Notes: generated from the sequence alone by a model not told the origin. A stretch of 64,000 bases of DNA from Collimonas pratensis (GCF_001584185.1 NZ_CP013234.1:1860001-1924000), one strand, 5' to 3'; shown: positions 43,903 through 53,338, numbered from the stretch's first letter. Numbers and translations are program-made.

Positions 43903-45324
43903 ATGAAAATATATCCTGTAATCCTGGCCGGAGGTTCCGGCACCCGCTTGTGGCCGCTGTCGCGCGAAGCCATCCCCAAGCAGCTGCTGGCGCTGCGCTC
44001 GCAATATTCGATGCTGCAGGAAACCTTGCTGCGCCTGGCCGACTGGCCGGAGCTGATGCCGCCGCTGCTCACCTGCGGCAACGAGCATCGTTTCATGGTG
44101 GCGGAGCAGCTGCGCGGCATCAGCATCGAGCCGCTGGCCATCCTGCTGGAGCCGGAAGCCAGGAATACCGCGCCGACGGTGGCGGTGGCGGCGCACTATC
44201 TGGTGCAGCATGACAAGGACGCCATCATGCTGGTGCTGCCGGCCGACCACGTGATCGGCGATCCGCAAGCCTTCCATACCGCGGTCCGGCAAGCGGCGCA
44301 GGCAGTCGAGAAAGGCGCCCTGGCGACTTTCGGCATCGTGCCGACCGCCGCCGAAACCGGCTACGGCTACATCCGCCGCGCCAAAACCGCGTTCAGCGGC
44401 ATCGACGGTTGCTATGCGGTCGAACAATTCGTGGAAAAGCCGGACCGCGCCAAGGCTGAAACTTTTCTCGCCGACGCCGCGTATAGCTGGAACAGCGGCA
44501 TGTTCCTGTTCCAGCCGGCGCGCTACCTGGCGGAACTGCGCGAATACCGGCCGGCCATCGCCGCCAGCTGCCAGCAGGCTTTCGATGCCTCTTACCGCGA
44601 TCTCGATTTCTGCCGGCTGGATGAAGCCGCCTTTGCCAAATGCCCGGCCGAATCCATCGATTACGCGGTCATGGAAAATACCCGGCACGCGGTGGTGGTG
44701 CCGGCGGCGATCGGCTGGAGCGATATCGGATCCTGGTCCGCGCTATGGCAAATCATGGACGGCGACGACGACGGCAATGTCTTGCGTGGCGACGTGTATA
44801 CCGACGGCGTGAGCGATTCGATGATTCGCGCGGAAAGCCGTTTCGTGGCGGTGATCGGGGTCAAGGACACGGTGGTGGTGGAAACCAAGGATGCAGTGCT
44901 GGTGGTGCACAAGGACCAGGTCCAGGGCGTCAAGAAAATCGTCGAGGCGCTGCGCAAGAACAGCCGCACCGAGCACATGAACCACATGCGCGTCTACCGG
45001 CCGTGGGGCTGTTATGAAGGGATAGACGCCGGCGACCGTTTCCAGGTGAAGCGGATTACCGTCAACCCGGGCGGGAAACTCTCGCTGCAGATGCATCACC
45101 ACCGCGCCGAGCACTGGGTAGTGGTCAGCGGCACCGCGCGCATAGTTTGCGGTGAAGAAGAGAAATTCCTGACCGAGAATGAATCTACTTACATTCCCAT
45201 TGGCGTCAAGCATCGCCTGGAAAATCCTGGGAAATTGCCGCTGCATCTGATCGAGGTGCAATCAGGCAGTTACCTGGGCGAGGACGATATTGTGCGCTTC
45301 GAAGACATTTATAAGCGTTGTTAA
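43903..45324 (+). CDS. manC: Mannose-1-phosphate guanylyltransferase / mannose-6-phosphate isomerase
   Basis: 473 residues, the bifunctional AlgA/XanB type. N-terminal 'VILAGGSGTRLWPLSREAIP' nucleotide-binding motif, 'LPADHVIGD', 'FVEKPDRAKAE' and 'WNSGMFLF'; C-terminal type II isomerase cupin with 'RPWGCYEGIDAGDRFQVKRI' and 'PGGKLSLQMHHHRAEHWVV'. Makes GDP-mannose from mannose-1-phosphate and interconverts Fru-6-P and Man-6-P. Six bp after the previous gene. Confidence 0.96.
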   Translation: MKIYPVILAGGSGTRLWPLSREAIPKQLLALRSQYSMLQETLLRLADWPELMPPLLTCGNEHRFMVAEQLRGISIEPLAILLEPEARNTAPTVAVAAHYLVQHDKDAIMLVLPADHVIGDPQAFHTAVRQAAQAVEKGALATFGIVPTAAETGYGYIRRAKTAFSGIDGCYAVEQFVEKPDRAKAETFLADAAYSWNSGMFLFQPARYLAELREYRPAIAASCQQAFDASYRDLDFCRLDEAAFAKCPAESIDYAVMENTRHAVVVPAAIGWSDIGSWSALWQIMDGDDDGNVLRGDVYTDGVSDSMIRAESRFVAVIGVKDTVVVETKDAVLVVHKDQVQGVKKIVEALRKNSRTEHMNHMRVYRPWGCYEGIDAGDRFQVKRITVNPGGKLSLQMHHHRAEHWVVVSGTARIVCGEEEKFLTENESTYIPIGVKHRLENPGKLPLHLIEVQSGSYLGEDDIVRFEDIYKRC

Positions 45325-45346
45325 GGCATTCACTGCGGAGAAAAAC

Positions 45347-46747
45347 ATGTTGCAACTATCTAAATCCATTTTCAAGGCCTATGACATCCGCGGTGTCGTC
45401 GGCGTCACCCTTGACGAGGGGATTGCCCGCCAGATCGGCCGGGCCTTCGGCGTCGCTGCCCGTGCCAGAGGCGAAAACGTGGTGATCATCGGGCGCGACG
45501 GCCGATTGTCGGGGCCGGAACTGAGCGCGGCCCTGGTGACGGGCTTGCAAAATGCGGGCGTGAGCGTGATCGACCTGGGCGTGGTGGCGACTCCCATGGT
45601 GTATTTCGCTACCCACGTACTTGGCGCGCAGTCCGGCATCATGGTCACCGGCAGCCATAATCCACCCGATTACAATGGCTTCAAGATGGTGCTGGCGGGA
45701 GAGGCGATCCATGGCGAGACTATCCAGCAGCTGTATCAAGCCATCGCCAATGGCGGCGCCGGCGCGACCGTCGCAGCGCCCAACGGCAGTTACCGGCGGC
45801 ACGACATCAAGGATGCCTACCTGCAGCGGATTGTCAGCGATGTGAAGCTGGCGCGGCCGATGAAGATCGTGATCGATTGCGGCAACGGCGTCGCCGGCGC
45901 GTTTGCCGGCGAGCTGTATCGCGCGCTCGGCTGCGAGGTGGAGGAGCTGTTCTGCGAAGTGGACGGTACTTTCCCTAACCATCACCCCGATCCGGCGCAT
46001 CCGGAAAATCTGCAGGACGTGATCCGCGCCTTGCAGCATTCCGACGCGGAAATCGGGCTGGCGTTCGATGGCGACGGTGATCGTCTCGGCGTGGTGACCA
46101 AAGATGGCCAGATCATCTATCCGGATCGGCAGCTGATGCTGTTCGCCGCGGATGTGCTGACGCGCCATCCCGGCCGCGAGATCCTGTATGACGTCAAATG
46201 CACGCGCCACTTGGCGCCGTGGATCACCGAACATGGCGGCAAGCCGTTGATGTGGAAGACTGGCCATTCCCTGGTCAAGGCCAAGATGCGTGAAACCGGC
46301 GCGCCGCTGGGCGGCGAGATGAGCGGCCATGTTTTCTTCAAGGACCGCTGGTACGGTTTCGACGATGGCATGTACGCCGGCGCGCGCCTGCTGGAACTGC
46401 TGAGCCGGGAAAGCGACCCGTCGGCAGTGCTGAATGCCTTGCCGCAATCGTCCAGTACGCCCGAACTGCAATTAAAGCTGGAAGAGGGCGAGAATTTCTC
46501 GCTAATCGAAAAGTTGCAGGGTGAGGCGAATTTCCCCGGGGCGGAAGACATCATCAAGATTGACGGCCTGCGGGTTGAATATGTGGATGGCTTCGGTCTG
46601 GCGCGTTCATCCAACACCACGCCGGTGATCGTGATGCGTTTTGAAGCAGAATCGGAACAGGCGCTGGCGCGGATTCAATCCGAGTTCAAGCGCGTGATTC
46701 TGCATGCCAAACCGGATGCCATATTGCCATTCCCTGCCAACGCCTAG
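45347..46747 (+). CDS. manB: Phosphomannomutase / phosphoglucomutase
   Basis: 466 residues. Catalytic Ser103 in 'TGSHNPPDYNG', metal loop 'DGDGDR' at 241-246, sugar-specificity loop 'GGEMSGH' near 315 and phosphate-binding 'RSSNTTPVIVMRFEA' near the C terminus. Interconverts Man-6-P/Man-1-P and often Glc-6-P/Glc-1-P, feeding GDP-mannose. Start ATG 45347 has GGAG six bases before it; the frame extends upstream into manC without support. Confidence 0.95.
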   Translation: MLQLSKSIFKAYDIRGVVGVTLDEGIARQIGRAFGVAARARGENVVIIGRDGRLSGPELSAALVTGLQNAGVSVIDLGVVATPMVYFATHVLGAQSGIMVTGSHNPPDYNGFKMVLAGEAIHGETIQQLYQAIANGGAGATVAAPNGSYRRHDIKDAYLQRIVSDVKLARPMKIVIDCGNGVAGAFAGELYRALGCEVEELFCEVDGTFPNHHPDPAHPENLQDVIRALQHSDAEIGLAFDGDGDRLGVVTKDGQIIYPDRQLMLFAADVLTRHPGREILYDVKCTRHLAPWITEHGGKPLMWKTGHSLVKAKMRETGAPLGGEMSGHVFFKDRWYGFDDGMYAGARLLELLSRESDPSAVLNALPQSSSTPELQLKLEEGENFSLIEKLQGEANFPGAEDIIKIDGLRVEYVDGFGLARSSNTTPVIVMRFEAESEQALARIQSEFKRVILHAKPDAILPFPANA

Positions 46748-47791
46748 ATGAAGGTTTTGCCGATGCACGATCAGCGACCGCTTGCCAATGAACCATCCGG
46801 GCGCCATGTATTCATTGATAACGCCAAGGCCATCGGCATCGTCCTGATCGTCATCGGCCACAGCAAAGGCCTGCCGGACTACCTGGTGCGGCTGATATTC
46901 AGCTTTCACGTGCCGCTGTTCTTTTTCATTTCAGGTTTTTTGCTCAAGCCGGAGAAACTGCAGCAGAGCGTGCATGGCAGTGTAAAAAGAACGCTGCGGA
47001 CCTTGGCCGTGCCGTATCTTTTCTTTTTCTGTTTCGCCTTCGGCTACTGGCTGCTCACCCGCAATATCGGTGAAAAGGCCATATTGTCGGCCGGTCGCGC
47101 CTGGTATCAGCCTTTCATAGGCTTGCTGACCGGCCTGGAGGTCGATCTCTATATTGATCCGCCGCTCTGGTTTTTCCCTTGCCTGATCATGACAGCCATC
47201 CTGTACCAGCTGGCACGCAAGCAGCTGACGGCGGTAGTTGCGGCCGGCTGTTTCGTGGTACTTGGGATTGCCGTCACGCTGCTCTTCAATCAACCGTCCT
47301 ACAGGCTGCTGCTAGGATTGGATAGCATGTGGGTGGCGCTGTCCTTTTATGCGCTCGGACAGCTGGCGCGCGAGAATACCTGGTTCAGCAGGGTCGGGAT
47401 CATGCAGCTGATCCTGTTCGGCCTGCTTGCATCGCTGCTGCTGGTTTGGGCTGGCTCGTTGAATGACCAGGTTGACCTTGCTACCATGTATTTTGGCGCG
47501 CGGCCGGCGCTCTATCTGCCGACTTCGCTGCTGGGGATTGCCGCGACCTTGGCAATCGCAAAACTGTTGCCAGCGTCGAGAGTTGCCAACTGGCTTTCGC
47601 AAAATACGCTGATCATTTTCCCCGCGCATTTCATTTTCCTGGGACTGGTGCGCGGCATCGCCTTGTCCTTGCACGCCATTCCACGCGACTATCATTACGC
47701 CTTGGGCTGGAGCGTCGCCAGCAGCGCCATGGCGATTTTGCTTTGCCTGCCATTGCTGCATGTTTTGCGTGTCTTGCGGATTCGCCTGTAG
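46748..47791 (+). CDS. Acyltransferase-3 family protein (GumF/GumG-like)
   Basis: 347 residues, about ten transmembrane helices. 'FIDNAKAIGIVLIVIGHSKG' carries the catalytic-type His, 'FSFHVPLFFFISGFLL' the second motif; this short-looped form resembles GumF/GumG acetyltransferases and differs from the OafA-like protein at 37392. Likely acetylates mannose in the repeat unit. It starts immediately after the manB stop and is the last gene of the EPS locus. Confidence 0.85.
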   Translation: MKVLPMHDQRPLANEPSGRHVFIDNAKAIGIVLIVIGHSKGLPDYLVRLIFSFHVPLFFFISGFLLKPEKLQQSVHGSVKRTLRTLAVPYLFFFCFAFGYWLLTRNIGEKAILSAGRAWYQPFIGLLTGLEVDLYIDPPLWFFPCLIMTAILYQLARKQLTAVVAAGCFVVLGIAVTLLFNQPSYRLLLGLDSMWVALSFYALGQLARENTWFSRVGIMQLILFGLLASLLLVWAGSLNDQVDLATMYFGARPALYLPTSLLGIAATLAIAKLLPASRVANWLSQNTLIIFPAHFIFLGLVRGIALSLHAIPRDYHYALGWSVASSAMAILLCLPLLHVLRVLRIRL

Positions 47792-47932
47792 GATGACGAC
47801 GGTGGCGTAAAATTTTCGGACAAGCGATCGCAAGACAGTATTGGCGGAACTGCGGCAAGCTGTCATGCTTGCGCCTTGCTGCCGCCGTAACCGGCCGCTT
47901 GAAGTTTCTTTGTTTCTGGGAGAGATGTCCGC

Positions 47933-48382
47933 ATGTCGATTACAGTACGCCGCGCCACCACTCAGGACCTGCCTGCGTTGCAGGAACTGTTCCTGAGCTT
48001 GCGCCGCCAGACCTACACCTGGCTTGCGACCGCATCCTTTTGCCTGGCGGATCTGCAGCAGCAGACCCAGGGCGAAGCCATCCTGCTTGCGCAGGACGAG
48101 CAAGGCGGGCTAACCGGATTCATCTCGGTCTGGGAAGCGGATCATTTCATCCACCATCTGTATGTCGACGCCGGCCAGCAGAGGAGGGGAGTCGGGCGCG
48201 CACTGCTGGCGGCTCTGCCGGGTTGGCCCGGGCAACGTTATGTACTCAAATGCCTGTTGCGCAATCATGCGGCGGCGGCTTTCTACCGCGTCAGCGGATT
48301 TACCGAAACCGGCAGCGGCATGGGTGAAGACGGCGAGTATATTGTCTTCGAGTCCGGCAAGAGCGTCGATCGCGCGCCATGA
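47933..48382 (+). CDS. GNAT-family N-acetyltransferase
   Basis: 149 residues. 'VRRATTQDLPALQELF' start, 'ADHFIHHLYVDAGQQRRGVG' acetyl-CoA loop with R/Q-x-x-G-x-G/A ('QQRRGVGRA'), and 'NHAAAAFYRVSGFTETG' as the last motif. Substrate unknown. GGAGAGA upstream supports ATG 47933. Follows the EPS locus by 141 bp but is probably its own unit. Confidence 0.88.
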   Translation: MSITVRRATTQDLPALQELFLSLRRQTYTWLATASFCLADLQQQTQGEAILLAQDEQGGLTGFISVWEADHFIHHLYVDAGQQRRGVGRALLAALPGWPGQRYVLKCLLRNHAAAAFYRVSGFTETGSGMGEDGEYIVFESGKSVDRAP

Positions 48383-48434
48383 GCGCCTGCAGGTCGCTGG
48401 ACGGGTCCCGGCTGGATGCGCTACAGTACGTCCC

Positions 48435-49064
48435 ATGAACCTCTTGCCTGCCGACCTGGAAAAAATTGCCGCTCTCACGCTGGAGCATTACAACCTGCGC
48501 GCCGAAGACTTCCGTGAAGGTACGCGCGACCATGACGTCAGCCAGAATATCGCCGCCTTGCTGCGCCATATCAACGGCACAGCGCCGTTCGTTATCCTGG
48601 ATGTCGGCTGCGGTCCGGGCCGCGATCTGCGTACCTTCAGCAAGCTCGGCCACACTGCTATCGGCGTCGAAGGCGCCACCCGCTTCGTCGAGATGGCGCG
48701 GGCCGACAGTGCTTGTGAGGTCTGGCATCAGGACTTTCTTCATCTGGATCTTCCCGACGGCCGCTTCGACGGCATCTTCGCCAATGCCGCGCTGTTCCAT
48801 ATCCCGAGCCAGGAACTACCGCGCGTGCTGCTGCAGTTCCATGCCGCGCTGAAGCCCGGCGGCGTGCTGTTCAGCTCGAACCCGCGCGGCAGCAATGAAG
48901 AAGGCTGGAATCACGGGCGCTACGGCAGCTATCACGATCTCGCTGCCTGGCAGGGCTTCATGACGACTGCCGGATTCGTCGAACTGGAGCATTACTACCG
49001 GCCTGCCGGCCTGCCGCGCGAACAGCAGCCATGGCTGGCAAGCGTCTGGCGCAAGCCGCTGTGA
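48435..49064 (+). CDS. Class I SAM-dependent methyltransferase
   Basis: 209 residues. Motif I 'ILDVGCGPGRDLRTFSKLG' at about 57-75, acidic residue in 'AIGVEGATRFVEMARA', motif III region 'GIFANAALFHIP' and 'AALKPGGVLFSSNPRG'. Rossmann-fold small-molecule methyltransferase; substrate unknown. ATG 48435 chosen since the frame upstream overlaps the GNAT gene and shows no conserved sequence. Confidence 0.9.
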   Translation: MNLLPADLEKIAALTLEHYNLRAEDFREGTRDHDVSQNIAALLRHINGTAPFVILDVGCGPGRDLRTFSKLGHTAIGVEGATRFVEMARADSACEVWHQDFLHLDLPDGRFDGIFANAALFHIPSQELPRVLLQFHAALKPGGVLFSSNPRGSNEEGWNHGRYGSYHDLAAWQGFMTTAGFVELEHYYRPAGLPREQQPWLASVWRKPL

Positions 49065-49382
49065 GAGCCGGCTGACACAACAGCCGACGCTACTTTCCTG
49101 AACGCTGCGACGTCGCGCGCGTATTCACTTAGTTCAGGCCGGCGAACCAGCCGGCGCCTGCTTCTGTTTGTTGCAGCGCAACCGGCAACGATGCCGAAAC
49201 CGGTATTCATGCACCGTAAAAATTCATTGGATTGATTGCCGCACCCTGACTACTATCTGCAGTCATCGGGACCGCGTGCCGGCATTGCCATGGGCGCTTG
49301 ATTGTTACCACGGCGCTGCTGCAGCTTGGTTTTACATTTGCAAGGCATGCGCAGTGTCGCGACAATAAAAAGGAGACCTGCA
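49065..49382. other. Intergenic region before the GH35 gene
   Basis: About 320 bp. Contains a GCCGGC/GCCGGC hairpin at 49138-49155 without a T-run and the AAGGAG ribosome site of the next gene near 49370. No gene seen. Confidence 0.45.
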
Positions 49383-52300
49383 ATGAAGAGAAGAGATTTT
49401 CTGGGCTATGCCGTAGTTACTCCCTTGTTGACCGCCTGCGGTGTCGGCGGCAGCGACAGCAGTTCATCTGGCGTTCCGACGGCGAAGGCGCTGGCGGCAG
49501 CAGCGGCGGGCAACGGCAATGCCGTGTTCGCCAGCGGCAGCAATCATTCCCTGAGCTGGAACGGCAGCGGCAACTGGTTCATGGATGGCGCGGCATTCCA
49601 GTTCTTCGGCGGCGAAATCCATCCGGCGCGCGTGCCCTCCCAATACTGGGACCACCGTATCAAGATGATCAAAGCGCTCGGCTGCAATACGATCTCACTC
49701 TACGTCATGTGGAATTTCCACGAGCTGTCCGACGGTACATTCGACTTTACCTCGGCCGACAAGAACATCGGCCACTTCATCGACCTGTGCGCGCAGAACG
49801 GCATGTGGGTGCTGTTGCGCCCGGGACCCTACGTGTGCGCCGAATGGGATTTCGGCGGACTGCCGCCGCGCATGCTGGCCGATCCGCAGTTCCGCGACGG
49901 TTCCGGCAATTTGCAGATACGCGGCAATTTCCCCAACTACATGGCGGCGGTCAACAAGTGGAACAGCGCGTTGTACAACAATGTAGTCAAGGGTCGCACG
50001 CTGGCGGCCGGCGGTCCCATCATGCTGGTGGCGGTGGAGAATGAATACACTTCCTGGTCACCGGACGATGGCACCTACCCGAATGCGATTGCACAGCAAT
50101 GGACGGCGCTTGGCTATGCGGAAAAATTCTGTGTCTGCGATGGTTGGGCCAGCGGCTTCAAGAACAATAACATCACCTTGCCGGCGAATACCGCGTATGG
50201 CATGACGGCGGACGGTTCCTCGGCCGGCAACTATGTCACCGCCGCCAGCAATTACGAGGTCGGCGCGTTCGGCGCGGAATGCTATCCAGGCTGGATTTGC
50301 GCCTGGGGAGACGCCAAGCAAACCGTGCACGTCGGCGATTTCGTCAACCAGGTCACATCCCTGACCACTGCCAAATGCTCTTTTGTCTTGTATGTTGCGC
50401 ACGGCGGCACCAACTTCGGCTTCACCGCCGGCGCCAACGGCGTCAGCGATTCCTCCTGCCAGCCGCCGATGACATCGTACGACTATGGCGCGCCGGTGTC
50501 CGAGTCCGGCGCCGCCAATCCCAACTTCTATCCGATCCAGGGAGCGTATGTCGCCAACGCCTCCTACAACGTGCCTTTTGCCGGCGCGCCCGCCGGCATC
50601 GCGCATATCAATGACGGCGACATCGCAGCAGTGGCAGCCAGCCAGCTGAGTTTCAGCAGTCTGCTGTCCGGCATGAGCCTGAATATCCAGAATGCGCAGC
50701 CGCAAACGCTGGAAGCGATGGCGCTGGCGCTCAACAAGAACCAGCCGGCCAGCGCCGGCGTTTATCCCTCCGGCGTCGCGGTCTATCAGACCACGCTGCC
50801 GGCCGCCGGCGGCAACATCAAGATCACCTTTGACCGCGCGCCTGACTATGCCCTGGCTTTTGTCAACGGCGTGCGGGTGCCCGGGGCGGTGCTCAGCACG
50901 ATTGCCAATGGCGCGCTGGCGGCGACTACTTCGCTGACGATCAGCAATGCAGCGCCTAACGCTACGCTGCAGATCGTCTGCCTGCCGTTCGGCCGCGTCA
51001 ACTATGGCGCGGGAGGGATGAATGCAGAGGGCAAGGGTTTGTCCGGCAATGTCTACGCGAATGGCGCCGCACTCGCCAACTGGAGCATGACGCTGTCGCC
51101 GCTATCGGCCAGCCAGATCGCTGCGCTGGCCTTCAGCTCGACGGCGCCGGCCGCCGGCCAGCCCTTTTTCGCCAAGGCCAGCATCAGTATCGCGACGCCG
51201 CAAGACATGTATATCGACATGTCGGCCTGGGGTACCGGCTATGTATTCGTGAATGGCCGCAACCTCGGCCGCTACTGGCCCGCGGCCGGTCCGCAGACGC
51301 GCTTGTACTGCCCGGGCGTATGGCTCAACAGCGGCAGCAATGCCATCGTGGTGTTTGAATTCACCCAGGGCAGCGCCGGCAGCCTGAGTTTCTATGGCAG
51401 CAGCGCCTTGCCGCAGAATATCACCAGCCCGGTCAGCAGCGCCGCGGTGCCGCCGCCGGTCGCCAACACCACTTACTTCCTGCAAAACGTCAACAGCGGC
51501 CTGTATCTCGACGTGCTGCCGGCGGTGGCGGGTTCGGCTTACACCTATCCCGGCTTGCAACCGCTCAGCGCGGCGGCCAGCCAAGGCTGGACCGTCACCA
51601 CTGACAGCTACGGCAACCTGAAGATCGCCAACGCCAGTAGCGGTACGGTGCTGGACGTGGCCAATAACAGTTCGACCGCGGGTTCGTCGGTGATCCTGTA
51701 TGGCGCCAATGGCGGCGCCAACCAGAGCTGGCAGGCGAGCGGCGTCAGCACCGGCATCTACACCCTGACGGTCAAGCAAAGCCGGCTGCTGCTGGATGTG
51801 AACGGTGCTTCGAAAGCCGCGACCTCCATTTCCTCCTCAGGCTCGGTCGCCAATATCGTGGTCAACGCGGCCGACGATCCGACGCAGCAATGGCCGTTCA
51901 GCCAGCAGTGGCGCTTGATTCCCGCCCTCGTCAACAATGGCGTGTATACCATCACCAGCGCAATCAGCAGCCTGATGCTGGGAAGCTATCAGGGCGGCAC
52001 CGCTGCCGGCACCCGGCTTGGCATCGCCGCTGCCAGCGGCGGTCAGGAACAGCAATGGCGCCTGACCATCGCCAGTAACGGTTCCTGGCAACTGGCCAAT
52101 ATCAAGAGCGGCCTGGTGATGGATGTGACTGGCCAGCAGACCGCTAACGGTACGGCGCTGGAAATCTGGCAAGGCAATGGCGGCGCCAACCAGCAGTTCG
52201 CGCTGGTGCCGCGCGCGGATGGCGTCAGCTACGGCATCCGCGGCGTGCAGAGCGGACGTGTGATCGACGACAATAATTCCGGCACCTCGCCCACCAGCTA

Positions 52301-52385
52301 CGGCAGCAGCAACGTCTCCGCCATCACGCTGTGGGACGACAATGGCGGCGGCAATCAGAGCTGGAAGTTCACCAAGGTGGGCTAA
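49383..52385 (+). CDS. GH35 beta-galactosidase with C-terminal ricin-type lectin domains, exported lipoprotein
   Basis: 1000 residues. 'MKRRDFLGYAVVTPLLTAC' has a twin-arginine motif (RRDFL) and a lipobox with Cys19. A serine/alanine linker leads to the GH35 barrel: 'GGEIHPARVPSQYWDHRIKM', 'RPGPYVCAEWDFGGLP', acid/base Glu219 in 'VAVENEY' and nucleophile Glu299 in 'GAECYPGW'. Beta-sandwich parts span ~480-690. From ~690 two ricin B-type trefoils appear, with QxW repeats 'NQSWQ', 'EQQWRL' and 'NQSWKF'. It should release galactose from plant or fungal polymers outside the cytoplasm. AAGGAG seven bases before ATG 49383. Confidence 0.92.
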   Translation: MKRRDFLGYAVVTPLLTACGVGGSDSSSSGVPTAKALAAAAAGNGNAVFASGSNHSLSWNGSGNWFMDGAAFQFFGGEIHPARVPSQYWDHRIKMIKALGCNTISLYVMWNFHELSDGTFDFTSADKNIGHFIDLCAQNGMWVLLRPGPYVCAEWDFGGLPPRMLADPQFRDGSGNLQIRGNFPNYMAAVNKWNSALYNNVVKGRTLAAGGPIMLVAVENEYTSWSPDDGTYPNAIAQQWTALGYAEKFCVCDGWASGFKNNNITLPANTAYGMTADGSSAGNYVTAASNYEVGAFGAECYPGWICAWGDAKQTVHVGDFVNQVTSLTTAKCSFVLYVAHGGTNFGFTAGANGVSDSSCQPPMTSYDYGAPVSESGAANPNFYPIQGAYVANASYNVPFAGAPAGIAHINDGDIAAVAASQLSFSSLLSGMSLNIQNAQPQTLEAMALALNKNQPASAGVYPSGVAVYQTTLPAAGGNIKITFDRAPDYALAFVNGVRVPGAVLSTIANGALAATTSLTISNAAPNATLQIVCLPFGRVNYGAGGMNAEGKGLSGNVYANGAALANWSMTLSPLSASQIAALAFSSTAPAAGQPFFAKASISIATPQDMYIDMSAWGTGYVFVNGRNLGRYWPAAGPQTRLYCPGVWLNSGSNAIVVFEFTQGSAGSLSFYGSSALPQNITSPVSSAAVPPPVANTTYFLQNVNSGLYLDVLPAVAGSAYTYPGLQPLSAAASQGWTVTTDSYGNLKIANASSGTVLDVANNSSTAGSSVILYGANGGANQSWQASGVSTGIYTLTVKQSRLLLDVNGASKAATSISSSGSVANIVVNAADDPTQQWPFSQQWRLIPALVNNGVYTITSAISSLMLGSYQGGTAAGTRLGIAAASGGQEQQWRLTIASNGSWQLANIKSGLVMDVTGQQTANGTALEIWQGNGGANQQFALVPRADGVSYGIRGVQSGRVIDDNNSGTSPTSYGSSNVSAITLWDDNGGGNQSWKFTKVG

Positions 52386-52395
52386 AGGCAGCGGG

Positions 52396-52465
52396 GTAGG
52401 GTGGGCAGGTTTTTCTGCCCACGCGTCATGCGACAAGTCCGCGTGGGCACGCGTGCCCACCCTAC
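52396..52465. repeat. REP-like palindromic repeat, copy 2
   Basis: GTAGGGTGGGCAG at the left and GTGCCCACCCTAC at the right, with inner TGCCCACGCG and CGCGTGGGCA. Same architecture as copies at 12661 and 61926. It starts 11 bp after the GH35 stop and ends 10 bp before the convergent gene. Confidence 0.85.
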
Positions 52466-52474
52466 GTGTTTTTA

Positions 52475-53254
52475 TCAATGCTGGATGGAGATCGCATCCC
52501 TCACCGCGGCTCCCAGCGCCTTCATCATCCGTAGATAGGGATCCGGACCGTAGCTGAGGCGGGCAGCGCCGGCCTCAGCCAGGCTTTTCAATGATGGCGT
52601 TCTTTCATTGACCATGAGGTTGAGCGGCAGCGGCGAGGCCGCCGCCAGCCGTGCGATCAGTTTTTCGTCAGCCAGGCCGGGAACGAAGATGCCGTCGGCG
52701 CCGGCTTCGGCATACGCCTGTGCTCGCGCGATTGCGCTGGCCAATATCGCCTCATTCTGTTCTGCCGGCAGACCCTGGAAAAATACATCGCTGCGCACAT
52801 TGATGAAGTAGGGCAGTTTCTGGCCGTCGGCGGCAATCCGTGCCTGCCGGATCCTCTGTACCTGTTCTTCAACAGAGCGCAGTTTGCCGTTTCCCGGCAG
52901 GCTGTCCTCGATATTGCAGCCGACAGCGCCGGCGCGAATGGTGCGTTCTATCGATGCGGCCAGCTCGCCTGCGGTTTCACCGTAGCCTCTCTCGAGATCG
53001 ACGGTGACCGGCAGGTCGGTGGCCTGAACGATTCTCTCCAGGTTGGCGATCACCGTATCGAAGGGAACATTCTCGCCATCGTCGTAGCCGTAGGCGCTGG
53101 CCACCGAGTAGCTGCCGGTAGCGATTGCTTTCGCGCCAGCTGCGGCAACGGCTTTTGCGCTGCCGGCATCCCAGATGTTGAACAGCACCAGAGGCAGGCG
53201 GGGAACATGCAGCTGGTGGAAGTATTCTGCTTTTTCTTTGTGGTTCATCATCAT
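52475..53254 (-). CDS. Isocitrate lyase / PEP mutase superfamily protein
   Basis: 259 residues, TIM barrel. 'LVLFNIWDAGSAKAVAAAGA' start, 'AIATGSYSVASAYGYDDG', metal-binding 'VTVDLERGYG' and 'VGCNIEDS', then 'YFINVRSDVFF' and 'GADGIFVPGLAD'. The loop sequence lacks the isocitrate lyase KKCGH motif, so a C-C lyase of the oxaloacetate/2-methylisocitrate type or a PEP mutase-like enzyme is more likely. ATG 53254 is the first of three tandem ATGs after GAGAGA; the longer frame has no support. Confidence 0.85.
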   Translation of the reverse strand: MMMNHKEKAEYFHQLHVPRLPLVLFNIWDAGSAKAVAAAGAKAIATGSYSVASAYGYDDGENVPFDTVIANLERIVQATDLPVTVDLERGYGETAGELAASIERTIRAGAVGCNIEDSLPGNGKLRSVEEQVQRIRQARIAADGQKLPYFINVRSDVFFQGLPAEQNEAILASAIARAQAYAEAGADGIFVPGLADEKLIARLAAASPLPLNLMVNERTPSLKSLAEAGAARLSYGPDPYLRMMKALGAAVRDAISIQH

Positions 53255-53338
53255 TGATCTCTCTTCTGTGAAAAATCCAGCGCTCGGACCGAACCCCAAT
53301 GCTATCGTATTCCCCTGTTCAGCTCGGTCCGGCGTCGT

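Noticed and set aside
42781..44688. 635-codon minus-strand frame opposite the nucleotidyltransferase and manC
   Set aside because: Overlaps two well-supported genes; the translation has no recognisable fold and shows the shadow-frame composition.
48162..48434. N-terminal extension of the methyltransferase
   Set aside because: Overlaps the GNAT gene in another frame; ATG 48435 starts the conserved part.
49138..49155. GCCGGC hairpin as a terminator for the methyltransferase gene
   Set aside because: Stem is short and no T-run follows, so it does not meet the rho-independent pattern.
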